A stretch of 64,000 nt of DNA from Salinirubrum litoreum (GCF_020567425.1 NZ_JAJCVJ010000002.1:372001-436000), one strand, 5' to 3'; shown: positions 17,191 to 25,872, counted from the first letter of the stretch. The notes: generated from the sequence alone by a model not told the origin. Translations and numbers: made by a program.

Positions 17191-17335
17191 GTGAAAGCCC
17201 CCGGCGTCTCGACCCTCCGGGACTCGCTGTGCTCCTCGGTCGGGAGCGCGCGTCGCTTCGCTCCGCGCGCTCCACTCCCTGCGGTGCTTGCGTCGTCCGG
17301 GAGGGACCGAGACGCCGGCCCCTTTCAGTCCCACC
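17191..17335 (+). repeat. Long hairpin of composite repeat, copy D
   Basis: The left arm 17191-17220 and right arm 17294-17335 carry the conserved GTGAAAGCCCCCGGCGTCTC and GAGACGCCGGCCCCTTTCAG sequences and are inverted repeats. An inner hairpin, GGAGCGCGCG...CGCGCGCTCC, fills the middle. The structured 14-nt-loop block that follows copies B and C is absent here, so this is a partial element. Confidence 0.8.
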
Positions 17336-17407
17336 CGAGTGGGCGAAAGCGCACGCAACACTCGGTGGACCAGTCGCCTTCAGCGCACTCTCCTACCTGA
17401 AACCGTC

Positions 17408-17428
17408 GGCGCGGCATGAAGCCGCGCC
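17408..17428. repeat. Perfect 8-bp stem, 5-nt loop hairpin
   Basis: GGCGCGGC-atgaa-GCCGCGCC lies 70 bp beyond repeat copy D and 88 bp before the end of the HFX_2341-type gene. Hairpins of this appearance occur near ends of IS200/IS605-type elements in archaea, but no transposase or TnpB remnant is visible. It could equally be a terminator-like structure. Confidence 0.55.
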
Positions 17429-17515
17429 CGCCCGGTCGACTGGTGAGTGTGACGTGAGTAGAACTCGTGTCGTGTTGTCGCGGGTCGGTGTGGAGTCACC
17501 TCGACGGCGACGGCG

Positions 17516-18451
17516 TCACTCGCGCAGTGCTTCCGGATCGTCGGCGTGCGCCCGGACCCACAGCTCCCCGATTCGCGAGAGGCGCGTCCGGTAGGACTTC
17601 CCGCGCTCCTCCTGCTCGATGTACCCCTTCCCGCCCGGTCCCAGCCGATCCACGTTGTAGATCACCTTCGACCGGAAACTGTCGGTGTACTCCTCGTTCA
17701 GTTCCCGCGCGAGTGCCTCCGCCAGTTCGGACACGGAGGCGAACTCGCCCTGCTCGCCCAACTCGAACAGGATCACCTCCTCGAACGGTTTGACGTTCGA
17801 GAACGAGGCGACCGGCAGTTCGATGATGTGGTTCCCGTCGACCTCCTTCGCGCCGATCGTCGTCCCGCGTTCGTCGAACTCCGAGAGCAGATCGGCCGCG
17901 TCCGCGAGTCGGTCGTCGATGCGCTCGGCGAGGTCAGAATGCTCGTCGCCGGACTCGCCGACCAGCACCTCGTCGCGCACCTCCCGGAGCAGGTCGAGTT
18001 CGGCCCGGAGCGCTTCGGCGAGTTCCGTCTCCAGATACTTCTCCGGGGCGGTGTAGTAGGTGTGGATCCGATCCCGATCCGCCTGTCGCTCGACCATGAT
18101 CGAGTGGGCCGCCGTGGCGAAGGCGAACGAAACCGGTCGAGGCATCGAGGAGACGTTGACCCACACCTCCGCGCCGGTGTCCAGTTCCGCGTTGATGAGG
18201 TCGTAGGCCTGCTCGAACGCCCGGTCGTAGTCGTACACGTCGGTCACGACGACGCGCTCCGTCGCCGCGCCGAGGAGGTTCCGGAAGTCCTTCTCCAGTT
18301 TCTCGGAGAGGTGTCGGGAGTACTCGACGTTGGCCTCGCTCCCGACCGCACCTTCGAGCAGGATCACCCGGTCCACGTCCAACTGCTCGCGGATCAGCGG
18401 GGCGATCAACCGGTCGTAGTCGAAGCCGACCGGCACGATGTGCGTCTGCAT
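17516..18451 (-). CDS. HFX_2341-type (DUF6293) regulator with CARF-like N-domain
   Basis: This 311-residue protein starts at ATG 18451 (MQTHIVPVGFDYDRL); a longer frame upstream would overrun the promoter. The N-terminal half has alternating strands with VILLEG and VNVSSMPRPVSFAFATA. That resembles the Rossmann-like CARF sensor domain of Csa3-type regulators (VNxTGG... region). The C-terminal part, from about 210, reads as a winged helix with SVSELAEALARELN. Haloarchaeal annotation calls this the HFX_2341 family of transcriptional regulators. The ligand is unknown and no CRISPR locus is in the window. Confidence 0.78.
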   Translation of the reverse strand: MQTHIVPVGFDYDRLIAPLIREQLDVDRVILLEGAVGSEANVEYSRHLSEKLEKDFRNLLGAATERVVVTDVYDYDRAFEQAYDLINAELDTGAEVWVNVSSMPRPVSFAFATAAHSIMVERQADRDRIHTYYTAPEKYLETELAEALRAELDLLREVRDEVLVGESGDEHSDLAERIDDRLADAADLLSEFDERGTTIGAKEVDGNHIIELPVASFSNVKPFEEVILFELGEQGEFASVSELAEALARELNEEYTDSFRSKVIYNVDRLGPGGKGYIEQEERGKSYRTRLSRIGELWVRAHADDPEALRE

Positions 18452-18473
18452 ACGCGAACAGTTGCCGGGCGCA

Positions 18474-18486
18474 GTTAAATATCCAA
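18474..18486 (-). promoter_or_regulatory. TATA/BRE promoter of the HFX_2341-type gene
   Basis: On the minus strand, tttgga-tatttaac lies 23-35 bp before ATG 18451. This is the ordinary haloarchaeal BRE-TATA layout and contrasts with the CTTA-N6-ATAATAA element used after 24 kb. Confidence 0.6.
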
Positions 18487-18605
18487 ACACTGCGAGCGAC
18501 ACCACGACCTCCCGGAGAAACCCGTCGAATCTGCCGCCTTTCGCCGCTCGCGTGGCACATCCTCAACTATTATATGTGGCGCTGGAGACCGAGCAAACAG
18601 AGCCA

Positions 18606-19739
18606 ATGTCTGACCAGGAAATACATGAAGGTCTCGAAGGCATCACCGTCGCCGAGACGCGCCTCAGCTTCATCGACGGTGAAGCCGGCGAACTCGTCAT
18701 CGGGGGGTATCCCCTCTCGGAACTCGGCGGCAACGCGACCTTCGAGGAGACGCTGTATCTGCTGTACAACGACAGACTCCCCACGCAGTCGGAACTCGAG
18801 GAGTTCTCGGACGAACTCGCGCAGTACCGGTCGCTCCCCGAGGGCTGTCTGGAGGTCGTCCGTTCGGCCGGCGAGGCCGGCGTCGTCCCGATGGACGCAC
18901 TCCGCATGGGTGCGGCCGCCGCCAGCCTCGATCAGGACGGCGAGGACCCCGAACGCGACAAACTCGTCATCGTCGCTCGCCTGCCGACCATCGTCGCCGC
19001 CTACTGGCGTGCCCGGAACGGCGAGGAACCGCTCGAACCCCGCGAGGACCTCTCGCACGCCGGCAACTACCTCTACATGCTCACCGGCGAGGAGCCCTCG
19101 GACGCGCAGGTCGGCGGCCTCGAAGCGTATCTCAACACGGTCGTCGATCACGGCCTGAACGCCTCGACGTTCACCGGCCGCGTCATCGTCTCCACCGAGT
19201 CCGACCTCTACTCCGCGATCACGGGCGCGATCGGCGCGCTGAAGGGCCCGCTCCACGGCGGGGCACCCGGTCCGGTGCTCCGGATGTTGCTCGACATGTA
19301 CGAGTCGGGCGACGTAGAGGGGATGCTCCGCGAGAAACTGGAAGCCGGCGAGCGCCTGATGGGCTTCGGCCACCGCGTCTACAAGGTGCGTGACCCCCGC
19401 GCCGAGGTGCTGTCGTCTGCGGCCGAGAGCTTCTACCAGGAAGACGGCGACTCCGACTTCTTCGAGTTGGCGAAGGAAGTCGAGACCGAGGCGGTCGACC
19501 TGCTGGAGGAGTACAAACCCGGGCGACGCCTCGACACGAACGTCGAGTTCTACACCGCCGTCCTCCTGCACGGCATCGGCATCCCGGACGAACTGTTCAC
19601 CACGACGTTCGGCATCGCCCGCGCCGGTGGCTGGACGGCCCACTGTCTGGAGCAGTTGGAGAACAACCGACTCGTGCGACCGCGTGGCAAGTACGTCGGC
19701 GAGAAGGATCGCACCTGGACGCCGGTCGACGAGCGGTAA
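18606..19739 (+). CDS. citZ: Citrate synthase
   Basis: This 377-residue type I citrate synthase condenses oxaloacetate and acetyl-CoA in the TCA cycle. Catalytic motifs are visible: GPLHGGAPG (His binding oxaloacetate), MGFGHRVYK (catalytic His) and the late Asp region after RLDTNVEFYTA. The ATG at 18606 gives the usual N-terminus with GITVAETRLSFIDG. A TATA-like tattatatg (about 18568-18576) is about 30 bp upstream. Confidence 0.96.
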   Translation: MSDQEIHEGLEGITVAETRLSFIDGEAGELVIGGYPLSELGGNATFEETLYLLYNDRLPTQSELEEFSDELAQYRSLPEGCLEVVRSAGEAGVVPMDALRMGAAAASLDQDGEDPERDKLVIVARLPTIVAAYWRARNGEEPLEPREDLSHAGNYLYMLTGEEPSDAQVGGLEAYLNTVVDHGLNASTFTGRVIVSTESDLYSAITGAIGALKGPLHGGAPGPVLRMLLDMYESGDVEGMLREKLEAGERLMGFGHRVYKVRDPRAEVLSSAAESFYQEDGDSDFFELAKEVETEAVDLLEEYKPGRRLDTNVEFYTAVLLHGIGIPDELFTTTFGIARAGGWTAHCLEQLENNRLVRPRGKYVGEKDRTWTPVDER

Positions 19740-19886
19740 CACCCGACTCTCTTCCCCTTCGATTCTCTTTCCGACGCGGCACGCGAGGTCGGTCCCGACG
19801 AGTGGCGACCTCGAGCCTGCGACTGGCGTGGCCGAGTCGCAGACGGGAGTGCTATCGCGTGCCAGCGTGATCGCCGAGTCGAAGGC

Positions 19887-19896
19887 CTTAATAAAC
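19887..19896 (+). promoter_or_regulatory. TATA box of tRNA-Pro
   Basis: CTTAATAAAC is centred about 27 bp before the tRNA 5' end, the standard archaeal TATA position. The rest of 19740-19886 has no gene. Confidence 0.7.
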
Positions 19897-19918
19897 AGAC
19901 CGGCGTCGTTCGAGACGC

Positions 19919-19989
19919 GGGACCGTGGGGTAGCGGTATCCTCGGCGCATGGGGTGCGTCGGACCTGAGTTCGAATCTCGGCGGTCCCA
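19919..19989 (+). tRNA. tRNA-Pro (GGG anticodon)
   Basis: The 71-nt cloverleaf has acceptor GGGACCG/CGGTCCC, a T arm CTGAG-TTCGAAT-CTCGG (with one T-G pair) and an anticodon arm GGCGC-ATGGGGT-GCGTC. T33 and G34G35G36 give anticodon GGG, with G37 following. The discriminator is A73 and CCA is not encoded. No intron is apparent. It is downstream of citrate synthase on the same strand with its own TATA box. Confidence 0.92.
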
Positions 19990-20144
19990 CTTCCTTCGAC
20001 GACGCCGACACGCGGAGCGGCACGCACGACTCGTGGACGAGACCGCGAGCGGCCGTCGCCCTCCGGCGACGAGACCTCGATCCGGGCCGAGACGACCCGT
20101 TAGGGGACGGATAAGCAAAGGTCGCGAGGCCGTCGTCGCCGGTG

Positions 20145-20957
20145 ATGCATCGACGTTCACTGCTCGCGAGGGTCGGCACACTCGCCGCTGGTGCGGTCTG
20201 CGCGAGCGGTACCACCACCGCCGACACCGGCGACGACACGCCACAGACGCCGACGCGCGACGGCACGATCCTGCCCGGCACACGCCACGAGACACCCGTG
20301 TACTTGGTCGAGAGCGACGGCTCGGGACCGACCGTCTTCGTCATCGGGGGCATCCACGGCGACGAGCGGAGCGGCGCCCGCGCCGCCAGTCGCATCGCCC
20401 GGTGGGAGATCGACGCCGGGCGGCTGGTCGTCGTCCCGCGAGCGAACCGGGTCGCGCTGGCGCGGAACACGAGAGCGGGCGTCGGCGGCGACCTGAACCG
20501 CGCCTTCCCACCCGAGGGTCGACCGGAGACCGAACTGGCCCGGGCGCTGTGGGACGAGGTCGTCGCCCGCGACCCCGACGTGCTCGTCGACTGCCACAGT
20601 TCGCGGGGCATCTACGGGCTCCATCGGGAGTACGTCGGGCAAGCGGTGTTCCCAGCGGCGGACGGGCGATCGCCACAGCGGGCCGACCGCGCCGTCGCGG
20701 CGACGAACGAGGCGGTGGTGCCGTGGTCGATGCCGTTCCACGAGTTCGAGCGAGGCAACCTACTGTCCGGCGACGACCCACTGCTGGCCCACCGGGCCGT
20801 CGTCCATGGGGTGGCGAGCTATCTCGTCGAGACAACGCGGTTCGTCACCGACCTGCGGACCCGGACCGACTGGACCGTCACCCTCGTCGAGCACCTGCTG
20901 GCCCAACACGGTATCGACCGGGCTGGCGACGACGCGACCGGGGGTGACGGGGCGTGA
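20145..20957 (+). CDS. Tat-exported aspartoacylase/succinylglutamate-desuccinylase-like (M14) protein
   Basis: This 270-residue protein starts at ATG 20145 (GTG 20142 is adjacent). MHRRSLLARVGTLAAGAVCA is a Tat-type signal, and the Cys at its end suggests a possible lipobox (AVCA), though this is weaker than the usual GC. The zinc-binding pattern GGIHGDERSG (His and Glu) and a later DCHSS (His) fit the M14/AstE-AspA fold. The predicted activity is zinc-dependent deacylation or amide cleavage outside the membrane. It overlaps the next gene by 4 bp (GTGA). Confidence 0.78.
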   Translation: MHRRSLLARVGTLAAGAVCASGTTTADTGDDTPQTPTRDGTILPGTRHETPVYLVESDGSGPTVFVIGGIHGDERSGARAASRIARWEIDAGRLVVVPRANRVALARNTRAGVGGDLNRAFPPEGRPETELARALWDEVVARDPDVLVDCHSSRGIYGLHREYVGQAVFPAADGRSPQRADRAVAATNEAVVPWSMPFHEFERGNLLSGDDPLLAHRAVVHGVASYLVETTRFVTDLRTRTDWTVTLVEHLLAQHGIDRAGDDATGGDGA

Positions 20958-21247
20958 CCGACGACGAGCGACTCCGGCGAACACTGGTCGGCCGCGACGT
21001 CGGGGTCGTCGGGGCACTGCTGGTCCTCCCGTTCGCCGCGACATGGGTCTCGCCGCGGTTCGCATCCCCGCTGGCACTGCCTGGCTACCTCGTCTACACG
21101 GTCGGGAGTGCCGTCGGCAACGCGCTCCTGCCGAACTACGCGCTGTGGGTCTACTGGGCTCCCTTCCTGCTGGCGTCGTACGCCGTCTCGGTCCTCGTGG
21201 CCGGGGCCGGTCGGGTCACCGTGGCCCGACTGCGCGACGACGGGTGA
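20954..21247 (+). CDS. Small membrane protein, unknown
   Basis: This 97-residue protein has a GTG start overlapping the previous stop by 4 bp. Three hydrophobic segments are visible (about 17-36, 41-60 and 65-87). No family is recognised. Its last 32 bp overlap the 3' end of the convergent membrane glycosyltransferase-like gene, so one of the two annotated ends could be slightly long. The tight coupling with the M14-like protein suggests a functional pair. Confidence 0.65.
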   Translation: MTDDERLRRTLVGRDVGVVGALLVLPFAATWVSPRFASPLALPGYLVYTVGSAVGNALLPNYALWVYWAPFLLASYAVSVLVAGAGRVTVARLRDDG

Positions 21248-22922
21248 GTACCGTGGTGGCCGTCGACCGCGAGGTTCGCGGCGTGACTCGGAAGACGACG
21301 ACGCCCTCGTTGCGGTAGACGCGCTCGTACCGACTGCTGGCGACCATCGTGTGGCGGAGCGCCGCGGTCCCCTCGTGTTCCAGTCCGCGGACGGTGTAGT
21401 GGCCGCGGGGGACGTACACGTAGTCGGGCGGGTTGTCGTCGGCCGCGAGAACGCCGTCGAGACAGGCGGCGTCGGCACACTCGCTCGCCCGCTCGAACCG
21501 TTCTATCTGCGTGTAGTACTGGTCCGGCGACTCCCACTCGACCCCCCACGGGCCGACGAGGAGGGGGCGCTCGGCGTAGTAGGGGAACCACTCGGCGGCG
21601 TCCCCGAGGACGACGAAGGACTCGTCGGCCGCCGTGTGAGTGGCCACCCAGTCCATCGCCTCGCGGTCGTCGTCGTCGACGAACGCCGGGAGGCTGGCAC
21701 TGCCGTGGTGGGCCGCCGGCAGCGCGCTGGCCGCGTAGAGTGTGCCGACACCGCCGGCGACGAGCAGCACGACCGCGAGCGTCGCCACCGCCACCTGCTG
21801 TCGGTCGAGTCTCGGCCGCCGGTCGAGTGCCGGCCACCACCGGGCGGCCCGCGGGACGGCGACCCCACACAGGACGCTGCCGAGCAGGAGTGCGCCGGGG
21901 ACGAACTGGAACCGCTCCTTGCCGACGACGTACGCACCGACCACGAGCCACGCGGGGAGGAGGTACCGACCGCGTGCGACGGCGACGAGCGTCGCCGCGA
22001 ACACGCCGAGGAAGAACAGCGAGACGACGGTCGGGTCCAGCGGGTAGACGAACTGGTCGAGGAGCCGTCCGACGCCCCCGGCGAGGCCGCTGTGACTCCC
22101 GGCCGCCCCGGTGAACACGCCGACGCCGTGACGGCTCGCGACCGTGAGCCACCACGGCGCGGCCAGGAGGACGCCCCCCGCTGCGACGACAGCACCCTCG
22201 ACCAGCCCCCGAAGTGACCGGTCGAGCCCGGCGTACAGCACCAGCCAGCTAAGGCCGAAGTAGACCGTGTACACCGGGTGCGACAGCAGGGTCAGGGTGA
22301 ACAGGACGGTCCCGGCGACAGCCCACCGTCGGGTTCCCCGCCCGAACAGCCGACAGCCGGCGTAGATGCCACACAGGGTGAGCAGGAACGCCGACCCGCG
22401 GACGATGCCGCCGGCAGAGAGGTGCCACTGCAAGGTCGGCGGCGCGACCGCCAGTATCGTCGCCGCGACCCCCGCCTGTCGGCGTGTGGCGAGCAGTTCC
22501 AGCCCGACGCCGTAGAAGGGGACGAGCACGAGGACGGTGACGACCGCGGGCACGACACGACTGACGGCAAGCCCCGAGACCCCGAGTTCCAGGAGGACGG
22601 CGACGACGTAGAACTGGAGCGGCGGGTACGCCAGCGGGAGTCCCTCGGCGTAGTGCGGGACGCGCGCCGGGAGCCGGAACCCGTTGCTGCGAATCTGCTC
22701 TGCGATGTCGAGATACAGTCCTGCCCCGTACGCCGGGTAGGGGTGTGTGAACAGGTACGTCGCGGACACCACCACCCCCGCGACGAGCGCGACCGCGAAC
22801 CAGCCGTGTCCGGCCGGCCCCAGCGAGCGTGTCAGGGCGGCCGGCAGGCCGTCGCCCGACCGCTCGGATCGGGCGGTCGCCGAGGCGTGGCGGTCGGCCG
22901 CCTCCGTGTCCGCGCCGGTCAC
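21216..22922 (-). CDS. Multi-pass membrane protein, GT-C glycosyltransferase-like
   Basis: This 568-residue protein starts at GTG 22922, overlapping the upstream stop by 4 bp. About 12 transmembrane segments are followed by a soluble C-terminal domain from about 410, with SFVVLGDAAEWFPYYAERP. The first periplasmic-type loop contains LYLDIAEQIRSNG and an early acidic pair, as in GT-C and 6-pyruvoyl-tetrahydropterin-synthase-related membrane proteins of haloarchaeal glycan loci. It would use a lipid-linked sugar donor outside the membrane; specificity is unknown. It is coupled to the arylsulfotransferase-like gene. Confidence 0.72.
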   Translation of the reverse strand: MTGADTEAADRHASATARSERSGDGLPAALTRSLGPAGHGWFAVALVAGVVVSATYLFTHPYPAYGAGLYLDIAEQIRSNGFRLPARVPHYAEGLPLAYPPLQFYVVAVLLELGVSGLAVSRVVPAVVTVLVLVPFYGVGLELLATRRQAGVAATILAVAPPTLQWHLSAGGIVRGSAFLLTLCGIYAGCRLFGRGTRRWAVAGTVLFTLTLLSHPVYTVYFGLSWLVLYAGLDRSLRGLVEGAVVAAGGVLLAAPWWLTVASRHGVGVFTGAAGSHSGLAGGVGRLLDQFVYPLDPTVVSLFFLGVFAATLVAVARGRYLLPAWLVVGAYVVGKERFQFVPGALLLGSVLCGVAVPRAARWWPALDRRPRLDRQQVAVATLAVVLLVAGGVGTLYAASALPAAHHGSASLPAFVDDDDREAMDWVATHTAADESFVVLGDAAEWFPYYAERPLLVGPWGVEWESPDQYYTQIERFERASECADAACLDGVLAADDNPPDYVYVPRGHYTVRGLEHEGTAALRHTMVASSRYERVYRNEGVVVFRVTPRTSRSTATTVLTRRRAVGPR

Positions 22923-24283
22923 CGGTCGTCCCTCCCGAACGAGACCGGCGACCGGAGCAGGAGGCGGTACCGACTCCAGCGCCACTCGGCGAGGAGCCAG
23001 CCGAGCGCGACAGGGACGCCGACGACCGTCGCTACCGCCGCCGGGAGCCCCATCCACGCCGGGAGGACGTAGAAGACGCTGTTGGCGAGCGGCCCGGCGA
23101 GGCTGTCGTCGGGAGTGCTCTCGCGTCCCGAGTCCGCCTCGGTGTCGGTGCCTCCCTCACCGGCCCGACCCGCGAGGCCGACCTCGCCGGCGGGTGGGCC
23201 GCCGGTGCTCTCGTCGCCGGTGCCGAGCCGTTCGGCCTCGTAGGGGAACGCGACCGGGAGGCTCCAGACGACCGCGCCGTCCTCGTCGACTTCGACGACG
23301 CGGTCGCCGTTCGAGTCGGTGACGAGCGTGTGGCCGTTCGGCAGGCGATCGGCGTCGCGAGGCCACTGCAGGCGGTCGTCCGCCCACGTCCACGAGCGCC
23401 GCCAGCCGTCGTCGGTCCGCCGGTACTCGACGACGCGGTTGTTCTCCGAGTCGGCGACGAGCGTCGAGGGCGGGCCGGTCCCGTTCGCCAGGTAGTCGGG
23501 GTTGTGCTGTTCGTAGAGGACGTCGTGGGAGCCGTTTCCGAGCGTCTGGGCGTCGAGCAGGCCCGTCTCGCGGTCGAGGTAGACGACCCGGTCGTGGTTC
23601 CGTAGGCTGACCTGGATGCGGCCGTCGGGGAGCACCTCCACGTCGTTCAGGTGGGTCCAGTCCTCGGGGTAGGGGCCGCCGGAGGTCCGGGGGTCGAAGG
23701 CAGCCTGCGCGTCCCACGCCCACTCGACGACGCCGGTGGTCGTGTTCACGACGACGACGCGGTCCTGCGCGATGTCGGCGACGACGTAGCGCGTCGGCGA
23801 GAGGCGGTCGGCGTCGTGCCACCGCGTGGAGTGCTTGCCGGGGGTGACGCGGCTGTATATCGGCGTCACCTCGCCGGACGTGAGGTTGACGCGCTCGATC
23901 CCGTTTCGCGTGCAGACCGACTCGCCGCCACACTCGCTGGCGTTCAGGTGGTCGGCGTAGACGTACTCGACCGTCCGGGTGGTGTTGGGGACCGGGTCGA
24001 CGTCCCAGTACCGGGTGTGTACGTCGTCGTAGTACGCGACGCTCCCGTTCGGTGCGACGGCGAGCAACTCGGCGTTCGCCCGAGGACCGTCACCCGCCTG
24101 CCCGAGCCACGTGTTCGAGTCGGTCGCGACGACGGTCATCCCCTCCCGGGGTTCGACAGCCGTCGTCTCGGGACCTTCGGCGCTCACTGTCGGCGAGCGG
24201 GTCGTGTAGGCGTGGCCGACGACGAGGAGACTGCCGACGAGGAGCAACGCGAGACAGACGCGGGCCACCGTTCGTGAACGCAT
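22919..24283 (-). CDS. Arylsulfotransferase (ASST)-like membrane propeller protein
   Basis: The protein is 454 residues from ATG 24283. An N-terminal membrane anchor (about 8-26) is followed by a beta-propeller with SRNHD-like RNHDRVVYLDRETG, DWTHLNDVEVLPDGRI and EQHNPDYL segments. These are typical of the ASST/arylsulfotransferase fold, with His residues in HLNDV, HDVLYEQHN and GHT. A Gly/Asp-rich linker and two C-terminal hydrophobic segments end it. Enzyme ASSTs transfer sulfate via a His. Many archaeal relatives are uncharacterised, so sulfotransfer to surface glycans is an inference. The promoter carries the CTTA-N6-ATAATAA element. Confidence 0.75.
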   Translation of the reverse strand: MRSRTVARVCLALLLVGSLLVVGHAYTTRSPTVSAEGPETTAVEPREGMTVVATDSNTWLGQAGDGPRANAELLAVAPNGSVAYYDDVHTRYWDVDPVPNTTRTVEYVYADHLNASECGGESVCTRNGIERVNLTSGEVTPIYSRVTPGKHSTRWHDADRLSPTRYVVADIAQDRVVVVNTTTGVVEWAWDAQAAFDPRTSGGPYPEDWTHLNDVEVLPDGRIQVSLRNHDRVVYLDRETGLLDAQTLGNGSHDVLYEQHNPDYLANGTGPPSTLVADSENNRVVEYRRTDDGWRRSWTWADDRLQWPRDADRLPNGHTLVTDSNGDRVVEVDEDGAVVWSLPVAFPYEAERLGTGDESTGGPPAGEVGLAGRAGEGGTDTEADSGRESTPDDSLAGPLANSVFYVLPAWMGLPAAVATVVGVPVALGWLLAEWRWSRYRLLLRSPVSFGRDDR

Positions 24284-24309
24284 CGCCGGTCCGTCGGCGA
24301 CCAGCGCCC

Positions 24310-24328
24310 TTACTATGCCCCGACTAAG
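24310..24328 (-). promoter_or_regulatory. CTTA-N6-ATAATAA promoter element (for 22919-24283)
   Basis: On the minus strand it reads CTTAG-TCGGGG-CATAGTAA. It ends 26 bp before ATG 24283 and is one half of a divergent pair. Confidence 0.75.
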
Positions 24329-24356
24329 CCGACCGGGGTGCCGCCGAGAGAGCCGG

Positions 24357-24375
24357 CTTAGCCCCTGCATAGTTA
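24357..24375 (+). promoter_or_regulatory. CTTA-N6-ATAATAA promoter element (for 24403-25860)
   Basis: CTTAG-CCCCTG-CATAGTTA, ending 27 bp before ATG 24403. This is the most diverged copy in the box. Confidence 0.7.
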
Positions 24376-24402
24376 GGCACGCGGTGGCGGTCTACGGGGA
24401 CG

Positions 24403-25860
24403 ATGCGGACGCGACAGCGCCGTCTCGTGGTCGCCGTCGTGCTCGCCGCGACCGTCTCGCTCGTCACCGCCGCCGTCGTCCCACCGGAGGGCGACGCGCG
24501 GTCCAGTCCGCGGGACGCCGACTCCGTCCGACTGGTTCCGGTCGGCGCGGACGAGGAGTCGCGGCTCTGGCCGTTCACCGGCCGCGAGCGGGCGTTCGAC
24601 TCGCTGACGCTCCCCGTCAACGTCGTCGTCGAGGGCGACCCGGGAAGGGTCAGGGCGTTGCTCGTCACCGGCCGGGACGCCCGCTGGGGCCCGGAGCAGG
24701 CCGAGTGGCAGGGTGTCGCCCCCGAGCGGGCCGCCGCCGTGCCGGCCGACGACGATCTGCCGTGGCGGAGCGCGACCGGCGCGGTCCGCTACGTCTACGT
24801 CGACACGCCCGGTCCCGGCGGGCGCTGGCTCGACGAGACGCTCCAACTCCACGACGGCACCTACTTCGGCAGTCGACACCACCTCCGGTTGTACGGCGCG
24901 CCGCCGGGGGCCGGTCGGTGGACCGCGATACAGGCCCACCGCGACTACTGGGACTGGTTCCGCCTCCGCCACACCGTCACGAGTCTCGCCGGGCCGCAAC
25001 ACACCGTCGAGCGGCAACTCCGCGGGCGGCAGGCAGTCGTCGGCGTCACCCGCGAGCGGTTCGCCAACGGCGGCATCCGCGACGCGGACGGCTGGGTGAC
25101 GGTCGTCGCGCTCCGCGAGCAGCGACAGGTGCGGCGGCACGGCCCGCTCGCCGGACAGGGCGGTCCCGGTGTGGGCACACCGGACGCTCTGCGGGCGACC
25201 GACGGGACCGAGGGCGACCCAGGGACGAGTCCACGGCTCCTGGCGGCCGCCCTCGCCGTCGTCTCGCTGGTGGGGGCGGCAGTCGTCGCCCGTCGACTCG
25301 GGAGCGCCGGGTCGACGTCGCCGGCCGGACGATACTCGACGCTGGGAGGTGCACTCAGTGCACGACTCCGAGCGCGTGGGGGTGCGACCCTCGAACGGCT
25401 CCGGTGGTCGCGGGTGGCCGACCGGCGGGTCCACCTGCTCGCCGCCTTCGCGGTCGCGCTCCTGTGTCTGCCGTCGCTCATCAGGGCGACGAGTCTCGCG
25501 CTGGAGGCCGTGCTGCCGCGTCAGCCGAAGGTGGTCGCCGCCCTGTTGTACCCGGTCTTCGCGTTCGGCCCGCCGACGCTGGCGCTGACGGTCCCGCGGC
25601 GGATGACGCCGGAGCCGTGGGCCGTGGCGGCGGTCGGCGCGTACGGCGTCGGCCTCGTCGTCGACCTGCTCGGCATCGGCGTGACGACGCTCCCCGTGAC
25701 GCTCGTCGTCCACCGTGCGCTCGTGGTAGTCACGCTCGGAGCACTCGCGGCGGCGGGGTGGGGCCGTCGTCACCCCGACGGGCCGGGACGGGCGGGCCGG
25801 ACGCTGGCCGTCGGTGCGTGGCTCGCACTGCTCGCGTGGCCGCTCGTCGGCTCTCTGTGA
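24403..25860 (+). CDS. Exported/membrane protein of unknown function
   Basis: This 485-residue protein has an N-terminal hydrophobic segment (about 8-27) and an extracytoplasmic domain of about 245 residues (30-275), rich in beta strands and Tyr/Trp (TYFGSRHHLRLYGAP, HRDYWDWFRLRH). It then has one transmembrane segment at about 278-300 and four more after residue 340. The extracytoplasmic part resembles LssY-C-like or hypothetical haloarchaeal domains, but I cannot assign it. It sits between ASST-like and ABC-binding genes and is preceded by the region's promoter element, so it probably belongs to the same surface programme. Confidence 0.65.
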   Translation: MRTRQRRLVVAVVLAATVSLVTAAVVPPEGDARSSPRDADSVRLVPVGADEESRLWPFTGRERAFDSLTLPVNVVVEGDPGRVRALLVTGRDARWGPEQAEWQGVAPERAAAVPADDDLPWRSATGAVRYVYVDTPGPGGRWLDETLQLHDGTYFGSRHHLRLYGAPPGAGRWTAIQAHRDYWDWFRLRHTVTSLAGPQHTVERQLRGRQAVVGVTRERFANGGIRDADGWVTVVALREQRQVRRHGPLAGQGGPGVGTPDALRATDGTEGDPGTSPRLLAAALAVVSLVGAAVVARRLGSAGSTSPAGRYSTLGGALSARLRARGGATLERLRWSRVADRRVHLLAAFAVALLCLPSLIRATSLALEAVLPRQPKVVAALLYPVFAFGPPTLALTVPRRMTPEPWAVAAVGAYGVGLVVDLLGIGVTTLPVTLVVHRALVVVTLGALAAAGWGRRHPDGPGRAGRTLAVGAWLALLAWPLVGSL

Positions 25861-25872
25861 CCGATGGAACCG

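Noticed and set aside
14690-17275. 861-residue minus-strand frame spanning usp and hisS
   Set aside because: Only its C-terminal 166 residues match a real protein (the universal stress protein); the remainder is an Arg-rich shadow of hisS and the other usp.
19919-24400. tRNA-Pro as an integration site for the 21-64 kb region
   Set aside because: I looked for a second copy of the tRNA 3' end and for an integrase and found neither in the window.
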